Assembly (NCBI GenBank): GCA_028287115.1 | Contig: JAQBQF010000163.1 | Span: 1 to 45,786, forward strand | From: Myxococcales bacterium | GTDB taxonomy: Bacteria; Myxococcota_A; Polyangia; Haliangiales; Haliangiaceae | Length of the DNA: 45,786 nt | Direction: 5' to 3' | Shown: one piece after another, positions 9,101 through 15,201 of the stretch | How the letters are laid out: each line of letters starts with the position of its first letter | Numbering within the stretch: the first letter of the stretch is position 1 | Position numbers and translations under genes: made by a program | The notes under the pieces: model-generated | The model's database searches: none | The model's input: the letters and a program-made list of their open reading frames with translations, nothing else | Told to the model about the DNA's origin: nothing

Positions 9101-9487
9101 ACCGGCGCCGTCAGCGCGCTCGCCGTGGGTCGTGGCTGGATCGCGTCGGCGGGACGCGACAACGTTCTGATGCGCACGGCGCTCCAGGGCGCTTCGGAGT
9201 CCGCGACGATTTCCTCGGCTGCGGTCGCCCTCGCAGTCGATGCCGATGGGGGGATCCACGCCGTGACGCGAACCGGCGCGACCGTGCGCTGGTCGCGAGG
9301 AGGCAAGCCGGTGACCGAAATCGACCATGGAATTCGCGATGGTGTCAGCTTGTCGGAGGGGCGTTGGGTCCTCGCTCACGACGACGGCACGATCCTCAGC
9401 GAAGCGCTGCGCGTGCCGCCGATCGCAGATCTGCCTGCGGCGTTGGCCGGTGCCACGAGTTACGTGCTCCCACACGGGAGCGAGTGA
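6113..9487 (+). CDS. Membrane-anchored Hanks-type Ser/Thr kinase with C-terminal WD40 repeats
   Basis: A PknB-like kinase of about 1124 aa. The start at 6113 is chosen because the following residues (MRERLTALFHEASRLPLDAR) match the short helical lead found before many such kinases; an in-frame ATG lies further up at 5867. The kinase domain spans about 79-350, with G-loop LGEGGMGTVY, Lys108 in VAIKVL, HRDLKPSN with catalytic Asp196, DFG Asp214 and GTPLYMSPEQ. A transmembrane helix lies at about 366-390, followed by a short coiled coil. The rest (about 430-1124) is a run of WD40-like blades, roughly fourteen, enough for two seven-bladed propellers. These lie outside the inner membrane if the kinase is cytoplasmic. 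The likely role is sensing or scaffolding at the envelope. A LamG-like lipoprotein follows. Confidence 0.93.
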   Translation: MRERLTALFHEASRLPLDARPAFVDKIRITDPALADELGSLLAANGTADTLLGAGPSGMSTADLRPARVRAANLAIPGYRVTDILGEGGMGTVYLAEQDAPRRQVAIKVLHARSAGSLARFATEADAMARLDHPGIARILEAGEADGHPFLVIEHIEGVTLERFASSVPLDKRLHLFVAICDAVHHAHVKGVIHRDLKPSNVMVRDGERIVVLDFGVARLAADDGSTPGSTRAGELVGTPLYMSPEQAQLRADQVDARSDVYTLGVILYELACAELPYNVRGMPLPALTCAIIEDEPKPLGKRDPALRGDLEAITAKALAKQPGDRYHSAAALGDDVRRFLQRLPVSVRNPGALERAQRFVRRRPLVAAAIGGSILGAATFAAIVTGLWLDARAARRTAEDARAKAELARADLESRTNQLTLRQARGALERDPTEAIAWLATLTTRDVDAGAAWSIANEALARGVAKDVLRGHTDEVHWVEALDDGFVSASYDGHVIAWEPSPRTLFTAKHGRIHAARPSPDGTLIAIGGDDGTLHVVSREGKVVSALEGHVGDVQHVAWSSEGAWLATGDDHGHLFVWPHGAAPGRELVAAHTAIGTVVFSGQGENLVSGDHEGAIWLWDLAAGTQRTVGTGADIAEAWTDGKRVSSVDVEGTVRTWHVDGDKLAIDRTVVTGKKCKRAVFAADGGWTVLGGVGGTVTRVEGDVVETLWTYPVQVRSLAVSPDGQRIAFGSDDGALEVRDRSSGRQIALRGHGSRIRHLAFTRDGVLLSADSDGVVRRWALAAMPLDLIDAHGAAVAKMMTNGTQVASVDTAGEVSLWTIVDGGHAHVGHVDGRATEIAIANGVVVTGTAEGVLTWWTSPTPVRQTIKGIVRAISVGPDRVAVATSAGPIAMFSLAGAPLPSLSGHVKGTEVVAFDSSGRLLASGGQDRAIRVWVRSGEAYVPFAELTGPRGDSHLLAFSGDGAQLVCAGNDGAVWAWSVSQTTQPQPMTAIAQHTGAVSALAVGRGWIASAGRDNVLMRTALQGASESATISSAAVALAVDADGGIHAVTRTGATVRWSRGGKPVTEIDHGIRDGVSLSEGRWVLAHDDGTILSEALRVPPIADLPAALAGATSYVLPHGSE

Positions 9488-9528
9488 TCTCGATTCTCTG
9501 CCGCCGCCGGTTGTGAGAACCTCTCCGG

Positions 9529-10377
9529 GTGTCGCGGCTCGTTGTAACTGTCGTGGCGCTCTGGGCGGCGGGCTGCACGTACGCTCCCGGTAACCCCGGC
9601 CTCGGACCCTCGGGCGACGCACGGGTGATCGATGGGATGCGCGTTGTCGATTCCACGCCGCCAAGTGATGACAGCTCGATCGATGGCCGGGCGCCGTTCG
9701 TTTGTGCCGTGCCGGATACGACCGGGCTCGTACTATGTCTCGAGCTCGACGATCCGAGCCTCGCGACGGCGGCGCTCGACGCGTCGGGGTTGCATCACGA
9801 TGCGATGCTCAGCAATACGAGCGTCGCAAACCCGCCGCGCAGCGTGCCGATCACCTCGCAAGCGGCGCAGCTCACGTCGACGAGCTCGATCGTGGTCCCC
9901 GACTCGAACGATTTCAACGTGCAGACGTTCACCCTGATGGCTTGGGTCCAGCGCGAGGCAAGTGTCAGCTCGAACCACGAGCTCGGCGTGCTCGACGTGC
10001 AAGGCCAATTTCAGATCAAGATCGACGATCAGACACGGCTGAAATGCTCGCTCGATTCGGGGGGATTCGCGACCAGCTCGTACGGTAGCGCGGTCGTGAT
10101 CAACGAGTGGGACCTCGTCGCATGCACGTACGACGGTAACCAGATCTGTTCGACGCTGTTCCGCGGAGGATCGGGCGCCGGCATGCAGACTTGCCAGAGC
10201 GTGCAAAAGACGATCAGTACGCAATCTACCAATGGCATCACGATCGGTGACGTCGCGACGCCGATCGTGGGGATCACGGCCGATCACTTCCTCGGCAAGC
10301 TCGACTCCGCGCGGATGTTCACGCGTGCGCTGACCGTCCAGCAGATCTGCTTGGCCGGCGGCCGAACCGGTTGCTAG
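9529..10377 (+). CDS. LamG/concanavalin-like lipoprotein
   Basis: A 282-aa exported protein starting with GTG. The N-terminus is a short hydrophobic signal ending at a lipobox-like AAGC (Cys16), followed by a Gly/Pro/Asp/Ser-rich linker. From about residue 58 the pattern fits a LamG jelly-roll (Laminin_G_3-like). Supporting segments are VLCLELDD, a Leu-Asp-Ala-Ser-Gly-Leu-His-His segment, FTLMAWVQ, WDLVACTYDG and FLGKLDSARMFTRALT. Such domains bind glycans or proteins at the cell surface. The gene begins 41 bp after the kinase stop, so co-transcription is likely. Its TAG overlaps the TAG of the convergent alpha-oxoamine synthase gene on a shared CTAG. Confidence 0.82.
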   Translation: MSRLVVTVVALWAAGCTYAPGNPGLGPSGDARVIDGMRVVDSTPPSDDSSIDGRAPFVCAVPDTTGLVLCLELDDPSLATAALDASGLHHDAMLSNTSVANPPRSVPITSQAAQLTSTSSIVVPDSNDFNVQTFTLMAWVQREASVSSNHELGVLDVQGQFQIKIDDQTRLKCSLDSGGFATSSYGSAVVINEWDLVACTYDGNQICSTLFRGGSGAGMQTCQSVQKTISTQSTNGITIGDVATPIVGITADHFLGKLDSARMFTRALTVQQICLAGGRTGC

Positions 10378-11609
10378 ACGAGCCCGCTGAGGGCATCGAG
10401 CGCATCGACCGCGAAGGATGCGACTTGCTTGGTCGATTCGAACGCCTTGAGCGTCTGCTGGATGTGATCGGCCGAGTGCAGTGCCGAGACCATCAAGCGA
10501 ATCCGGGCTTCGCCTTCGGGAACGACCGGGTAACACAAGCCGTGGCAGTAGATGCCGCTGTCGTAGAGATGGTTGACCGCTTCGCGAAGGATCTCGTACG
10601 GGCCGATCTCGACGATCAGCAGTGGATGCTCGCCCGCGCCGAGCACGCGAAACTCACGTTCGATCAAGCCGTCCCACAGCATCTTGACGTTCTCGCGCAA
10701 GCCGGGCAGCGGCGCTTCACCGCTCTCGAGGATCTGCAATGCCGCCATCGCGACCGCGCACATCGCGGGGGGGAGCGCGGCGGAGAACATGTAGGGCGAC
10801 GACTTCTGGCGTAGCCACTCGATGATCTCCGTCTGGCCGGCGGCGAATCCACCCGTCGCGCCGCCGAGCGCCTTGCTGAACGTGCCGGTGATGATGTGAA
10901 CGCGATCGATCACGCCTGCCTGATCGGCGCTGCCGCGGCCACGATCGCCGAGCACGCCGATGCCGAGTGCGTCGTCGACCACGACGATTGCATCGTACTT
11001 CTCCGCCAGATCGCAGATCGAATTGAGATCGGAGATCCGGCCGGTGAATGGATGAACCCCGTTGGTGACGACGGCGCGAAACCGGGCCCATCGCGAACGC
11101 CGCAGGATGTCCTCGAGATCGTCGGGGTCGTCGCTGCGAAACGTGACGAGTTTCGCACCGGAGAGCCGTGCACCTTCGGCGAGGCTCGGGTGAACGCCGC
11201 CATCGCAGATGATGCAGTCCTTGGCACCGAACAGCGGCGCGAAGATGCCGATGTTGGCGTGATAGCCGGAGCCGTAGAGGATGACATCGGGGACCTTGAG
11301 GAACCCGCGGAGCCACTCTTCGAGCTCCTTGTGGATCGGCAGCGTCCCGCACATCACGCGCTGTGACGACAGGCCGACGCCGTACTTGGCGACCGCTTCG
11401 ATCGCGGCTTGTTGGAGCTGTGGATCGACCGACAGCCCGAGGAAGTCGTGCGTCGTGTAGTTAACGACAGGCTGCCCCATCTTGCCGTCGACCATACCGC
11501 CGGCCGCCATGCCGCCCGAGCGCGAGAACACGACCTCGCGCTTGTAGAGCCCCGCATCCTTGAGGCGATCGGTCTCGCTGCGAAGTAGATCGCGCAACGC
11601 TTGGCTCAT
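10374..11609 (-). CDS. PLP-dependent alpha-oxoamine synthase (KBL/SPT/AONS family)
   Basis: This 411-aa enzyme belongs to the fold-type I family that condenses an amino acid with an acyl-CoA: glycine C-acetyltransferase, serine palmitoyltransferase, 8-amino-7-oxononanoate synthase. Visible hallmarks are NYTTHDFLGLS (50-60), YGSGYHANIG (112-121), the PLP-stacking His140 in VHPSL, Asp212 that would bind the pyridine nitrogen, and the Schiff-base Lys246 in TFSKALGG. The usual His in the DEAH-type motif is replaced by Leu215 (VDDALGIG), which is unusual. I cannot tell the substrate: lipid-type (sphingoid) or small acyl-CoA products are both possible. The start at 11609 overlaps the stop of the preceding gene as ATGA; the open frame beyond it is an Arg-rich shadow. 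It is the last gene of the MotA/MotB operon. Confidence 0.88.
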   Translation of the reverse strand: MSQALRDLLRSETDRLKDAGLYKREVVFSRSGGMAAGGMVDGKMGQPVVNYTTHDFLGLSVDPQLQQAAIEAVAKYGVGLSSQRVMCGTLPIHKELEEWLRGFLKVPDVILYGSGYHANIGIFAPLFGAKDCIICDGGVHPSLAEGARLSGAKLVTFRSDDPDDLEDILRRSRWARFRAVVTNGVHPFTGRISDLNSICDLAEKYDAIVVVDDALGIGVLGDRGRGSADQAGVIDRVHIITGTFSKALGGATGGFAAGQTEIIEWLRQKSSPYMFSAALPPAMCAVAMAALQILESGEAPLPGLRENVKMLWDGLIEREFRVLGAGEHPLLIVEIGPYEILREAVNHLYDSGIYCHGLCYPVVPEGEARIRLMVSALHSADHIQQTLKAFESTKQVASFAVDALDALSGLV

Positions 11610-12208
11610 GGCGTACCTCCGACAAACCATACGACGGCTGCGACGCATCGCGACCACGGAAGGCTCGGAATGCATGCAGCGTCGCCCGCGGCACACGCGT
11701 GGACCGCGCGATCGCGCTGACTGCACATGCGATCGATCGCGGCAGCCTCGTTCGCCATGCCACCGGCGAGCACGAGCTCGGCGGCGAGCATGCTGTAACG
11801 CTTGCGGAGCTCGGCCGAGACAGCCGCGTGGTAATCGGTCGCGCCGCGCAACAGGCGAACGCGTGCTGTCTCGTCGACGAAATCGTCGACGCTGCGGAGG
11901 TTGGCGGCGATCACGTCGGCGGCGGCTTCGCACGCGGCAACACCTGCGCAGACGGCTCGCGCAGCTTCGACGAGACACGGCGCGGTGGCTGTCGCGGTGT
12001 CGGCGTGACACTTCGTGCGTGCCGCGGCGTAGAGATCGCGATCGAGCTTGTCGCGGCCGGCAGCGCCGAGGGAGCGGACGGCGGCGAGCGTTCGGCCGAC
12101 ATACGCGACGTGATCGGGCGCGACGTGATCGGGCGCGGCGGTCGCGAGCGCGCTGGTCGCGAGGACGATCAGCAGCGCGGCGTGACGCGCGAGCCGTAGA
12201 CCGCTCAT
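11606..12208 (-). CDS. Exported protein of unknown function, 200 aa
   Basis: An N-terminal signal peptide (MSGLRLARHAALLIVLATSA, then an Ala-rich cleavage region near residue 24-25) leads into a helical, Ala-rich, cysteine-containing domain with at least seven Cys. They are probably disulfide-bonded in the periplasm. A PDHVA PDHVA duplication near residue 26-35 comes from a 15-bp tandem repeat in the DNA. I do not recognise the family. Start and stop overlap both neighbours by ATGA, so it is translationally coupled to the 529-aa membrane protein upstream and the oxoamine synthase downstream. A role in the same envelope complex is inferred only from that. Confidence 0.75.
   Translation of the reverse strand: MSGLRLARHAALLIVLATSALATAAPDHVAPDHVAYVGRTLAAVRSLGAAGRDKLDRDLYAAARTKCHADTATATAPCLVEAARAVCAGVAACEAAADVIAANLRSVDDFVDETARVRLLRGATDYHAAVSAELRKRYSMLAAELVLAGGMANEAAAIDRMCSQRDRAVHACAAGDAACIPSLPWSRCVAAVVWFVGGTP
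12104..12137 (-). repeat. 15-bp exact tandem duplication inside a gene
   Basis: The unit cgacgtgatcgggcg occurs twice in direct succession (12106-12120 and 12121-12135), with shared flanking bases extending the periodic tract to 34 bp. It encodes a repeated PDHVA just after the signal peptide of the 200-aa exported protein and keeps the frame. Confidence 0.9.
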
Positions 12209-13794
12209 AGGCGGCCTCTCTGGGCGAGGTAGCGCCGGCGGAACGTCTCGATGAACGCGTGCAGGTGGCGCTCGAACGGGTACAGCTCGACGAGCTCGGG
12301 GTGCGCCAGCGGCCAGCGCGCGCCTCGGAACGGATCGGCGTCGGCGAGCGGATCGAGCCGGGTGAGCATGAAGTCTTCGGGGGTCACGTCCTCGGGACGT
12401 GGCACGGGCTCTCGCTTGTCGACGATCGTCGTGTCCGGACCGCCGAGCAGCGTGGATAGCTGGATGTAGACGTCGAGGGGACCGTCGCCGGTGGGACGGA
12501 TCGCCAGCACGTGGCTCTCGCGCAGGCCGACTTCGTCGCCGTCGATCGTGATCGGCTTGCCGGAAGGACCCGGTGCGATCGGCGAGCGAGCGACGAGTGG
12601 ATCGACGATGAAGCACGAAAGGCTCACGATCGACGACACGGGCGGCGGCGGCGCGGGCGGATTCCGGCCCAGCGTCTTCGCGAGCTGTGCGACCTCGAGC
12701 AGGCGACGCCGGCGATCGAGCACGGCGCGCACGCTCTTCAGGGCACCTTCGCTATCGAGGTACTGCACGGGATTCGCGGCGAGTCTCGCGCATGCGTCGA
12801 TCGGCGCGTCCCAATGGATCACGTAGTCGTTGCAGCTCGCCGTCGAGCCGAACCGGGTCGCGAACAGCAGCTGGCCGAACACGTGCTCGACGACGCGGGC
12901 CTGATCGGATTCGGTCCAGGTCGGCCACAACATCAGATTTGCGTAGCGCGTCGAGCAACGCGGCGCGCCCGTGAATCGATCGCGCAGCGATCCGGGATGC
13001 GGATCGGGGAGGTTGACCCAGAGATGATGCGCGGCGTGCGGGCTACCGGTGATCGCGTGATGGATGTCGGCGAGCAGGCTCTCGACGTAGTCGACGTGGG
13101 TGCGGAGGTCGGAGACGCGATGCTCGACCGCCTGGACCGGATCGACGGAGGTCGCGTGCCCGAGCGCGCCCGAGATCCTGCGATAGCCGTAGTGGAGCAG
13201 GGGCTCGTCGAGCTGGCGACGCGTGCAGACCTCGCGCTTGGCTGCCGGTGACACCTCCGCGACGACGGCTTGTCTCGGCGCGCATGCGCCAAGCGTCTTC
13301 GCGTAACCGAGCTTGAACGCGCGCCGCACGAGCGCACAGCCCGGCTGATCGATCACGGGCGGCGGTGGCGCCGGCGCGGCCTTGTCCACGGGCTTCTCGG
13401 GAAGGCAGAACTGCGACGGCGAAGGCGCGCCCATCTCGGTGGGCAGGTTCGTGATCTTCGCGGCGGCGTGGTTCGAGAGCGCGACGATCGCGATGCTCGC
13501 GAAGCCGCTGAACAGCAGCACGCGCTGGATCGCGGCAGGCAGCTCGCGCGGCGTGGCGTCTTCCACGATCATCGGCCGCAAGCCGGCGAACGCGAGTGCC
13601 GTGCGGCTCGGCTGCTCGGGGCGCCATCCCGCGGCGACCAACCCGAGCACGAGACTCGCGACGAGCCCGATCATGAAGCACGCAGCCGCACTCAAGTGCG
13701 CCAGATGATCGAGGCCGAGCGCACCGCGCGCGTAGGCGGCGCCGATCAAGACGATCGTGACCGCGACCGCCGAGATGCTCTTGAGGCCGATCAC
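12205..13794 (-). CDS. Membrane-anchored protein of unknown function, 529 aa
   Basis: The protein starts with GTG and has three hydrophobic segments at about residues 6-24, 33-56 and 91-108. A Pro-rich linker (around 140-150) and a large soluble domain with several Cys follow. The soluble part carries a Tyr/Trp/His-rich middle (about 240-330) and a second Pro-rich linker before a C-terminal segment ending in Phe/Arg-rich helices. It matches no family I know. It sits 7 bp after the MotB-like gene and overlaps the next gene by ATGA, so it is very likely an accessory subunit of the MotA/MotB-like machine, placed in the inner membrane with a domain in the periplasm. Confidence 0.78.
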   Translation of the reverse strand: MIGLKSISAVAVTIVLIGAAYARGALGLDHLAHLSAAACFMIGLVASLVLGLVAAGWRPEQPSRTALAFAGLRPMIVEDATPRELPAAIQRVLLFSGFASIAIVALSNHAAAKITNLPTEMGAPSPSQFCLPEKPVDKAAPAPPPPVIDQPGCALVRRAFKLGYAKTLGACAPRQAVVAEVSPAAKREVCTRRQLDEPLLHYGYRRISGALGHATSVDPVQAVEHRVSDLRTHVDYVESLLADIHHAITGSPHAAHHLWVNLPDPHPGSLRDRFTGAPRCSTRYANLMLWPTWTESDQARVVEHVFGQLLFATRFGSTASCNDYVIHWDAPIDACARLAANPVQYLDSEGALKSVRAVLDRRRRLLEVAQLAKTLGRNPPAPPPPVSSIVSLSCFIVDPLVARSPIAPGPSGKPITIDGDEVGLRESHVLAIRPTGDGPLDVYIQLSTLLGGPDTTIVDKREPVPRPEDVTPEDFMLTRLDPLADADPFRGARWPLAHPELVELYPFERHLHAFIETFRRRYLAQRGRL

Positions 13795-13801
13795 TCTGCG
13801 C

Positions 13802-14413
13802 TCACTTATCTCCGTGCGGCTTGCCGACCACGAGATCCTCGATCGTGATCCGGCGATTCTTCGACCGGGCTTCTTCGACCGCGGCGCGCGACTTGTCGTC
13901 GGCTGCAGGGGCCGGGACCGAGCGCGTCGGCGTGTTGTCGGCGTGCGTGCACAAGATCACGTGGTCGGGAACCTCCTTCGAGTGCTTGCGAATCTCCTGA
14001 TACACCGCGAGCGCGCGCTCGTACCCGAGCTGGAAGTTCTTGTCCTTGTCGCCGACATCGTCGGTGTGGCCGTGGATCACGAGCTTGCGATCCGCGAGGC
14101 CACCTTGATCGAAGCTGAGGACGCCGCTGTCGGCATCGCCGAACAGCTTGTTGACGATCTCCTTGCCGTCGTTGCCCATTGCGGTCTGCCCGGTCGCGAA
14201 CAGCACGTCGCCCGGAAGGTCGACCATGCGCACGGTCTGATCGCCCATGCCGACGCCCGTGCCGATGTTCACTGTCTGCGTCAATTTCGTGCCGTGCTCG
14301 ACCGACCACACGATCACGAAGAACGCCATGATCTGCGTCATCAGGTCGATATAGATGATCGACCACAACGCGCCGTGCGACTTGCGGGCCGAAGGCCGGA
14401 TGCGGCGCCTCAC
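13802..14413 (-). CDS. MotB/OmpA-type stator subunit
   Basis: A 203-aa protein chosen to start at GTG 14413, which overlaps the TGA of the MotA-like gene as GTGA. The N-terminus is basic, then one transmembrane helix (about 17-38) carries Asp23 in IIYIDLMTQIMAFF. This matches the proton-binding Asp of MotB. A C-terminal OmpA-like peptidoglycan-binding domain follows, with GHTDDVGDKDKNFQLGYERA matching the conserved family core. Together with the upstream MotA/TolQ-like protein it should form an ion-driven, cell-wall-attached motor or energiser. It is shorter than flagellar MotB, and no flagellar or gliding genes are nearby. The frame remains open upstream into a shadow that gives no recognisable sequence. 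Confidence 0.9.
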   Translation of the reverse strand: MRRRIRPSARKSHGALWSIIYIDLMTQIMAFFVIVWSVEHGTKLTQTVNIGTGVGMGDQTVRMVDLPGDVLFATGQTAMGNDGKEIVNKLFGDADSGVLSFDQGGLADRKLVIHGHTDDVGDKDKNFQLGYERALAVYQEIRKHSKEVPDHVILCTHADNTPTRSVPAPAADDKSRAAVEEARSKNRRITIEDLVVGKPHGDK

Positions 14414-15201
14414 GCTTGGACCTCGATCTCGGCGCCGTTCTCGACGAGCACGTCGAGCGAGTGAATCAAGATGTCGTAGTCGTACTCGAGCGCCTTGATC
14501 CGCTGATCGAAGCGCGAAGCCATGCTCATGTAGACCGAGGCGAGGATCGCGCCGAACAGCGTGCACTGCAGCGAGATCGCGAGCTCGGGTGCGAGGTTCT
14601 CGACCGACGTGTTCGAGCCGAGTCGATCGAACATCCCGATCAGGCCGATCACCGTGCCGATCAGGCCGAACAACGGCATCACGTTCGCGACGAAGTCGAG
14701 GTGCGCGTGCAGGTGATCGTAGAGCTCGCGGCAGTCGACGTAGTACTGGTGCGCGACGTACTCGGCGTACTCCTTGCCCTTCTTGCGCTTGAGCACGACC
14801 TGGATCTCGCGGACGAGCGGATTGTCGGGCAGCTTGGCCTTGGTGCCGGGCTCGATCGGTCCGACCTTGATCCAGCCGGCCTCGTCGCGCTTCATGTAGA
14901 GGAACTTGCGAAGCGCCGTGACCGTGTCCTGCACGTAGGTCGCGTTCTTGATCAGGTGGCGACCCGAGAAGAATACGGTGAACGACGAGCGCACGAGCTT
15001 GCCGAGCTCGCCGCCGGCCGCGTATACGAGCAGCGCGAACGAGACGAGCAACATCGCGAGGAAGTAGCTCTCCGCGACGAAGAACATGATCGCCACCGCA
15101 AACACCGCGGCTGCGCCGAGCAGGCCGAGCGCACCGGCACCGGCACTCTCCTCACCGAGCGCGAGTCCTTCGACGACGTTTTCGTTACTTTGTTTTGCCA
15201 T
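14410..15201 (-). CDS. MotA/TolQ/ExbB-type proton channel protein
   Basis: A 263-aa inner-membrane protein. Two hydrophobic segments lie at about 24-44 and 46-66. A cytoplasmic stretch rich in Lys follows (about 75-165). The two channel helices come next: 168-192 with the signature MPLFGLIGTVIGLIGMF (Pro176), and 203-226 with LAPELAISLQCTLFGAILAS. This layout and signature belong to the MotA/TolQ/ExbB family that forms a pentamer around two MotB/TolR-type subunits. The MotB-like partner is encoded immediately downstream with a GTGA overlap. The start codon lies inside the end of the 671-aa gene (17-bp overlap), which fixes the operon order. Confidence 0.92.
   Translation of the reverse strand: MAKQSNENVVEGLALGEESAGAGALGLLGAAAVFAVAIMFFVAESYFLAMLLVSFALLVYAAGGELGKLVRSSFTVFFSGRHLIKNATYVQDTVTALRKFLYMKRDEAGWIKVGPIEPGTKAKLPDNPLVREIQVVLKRKKGKEYAEYVAHQYYVDCRELYDHLHAHLDFVANVMPLFGLIGTVIGLIGMFDRLGSNTSVENLAPELAISLQCTLFGAILASVYMSMASRFDQRIKALEYDYDILIHSLDVLVENGAEIEVQA

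Noticed and set aside
11609..12011. 134-residue N-terminal extension of the oxoamine synthase
   Set aside because: It overlaps the signal-peptide-bearing 200-aa gene in another frame and is Arg-rich; the family start is at 11609.
13802..15201. Zorya-type anti-phage system
   Set aside because: MotA- and MotB-like genes are present, but no ZorC/ZorD helicase or ZorE nuclease is found; the neighbours are envelope proteins and a PLP enzyme.
13802..15201. Flagellar motor or Tol-Pal/Exb system
   Set aside because: No flagellar genes, TolB/Pal or TonB genes are nearby, and the partner has an OmpA domain, unlike TolR or ExbD.
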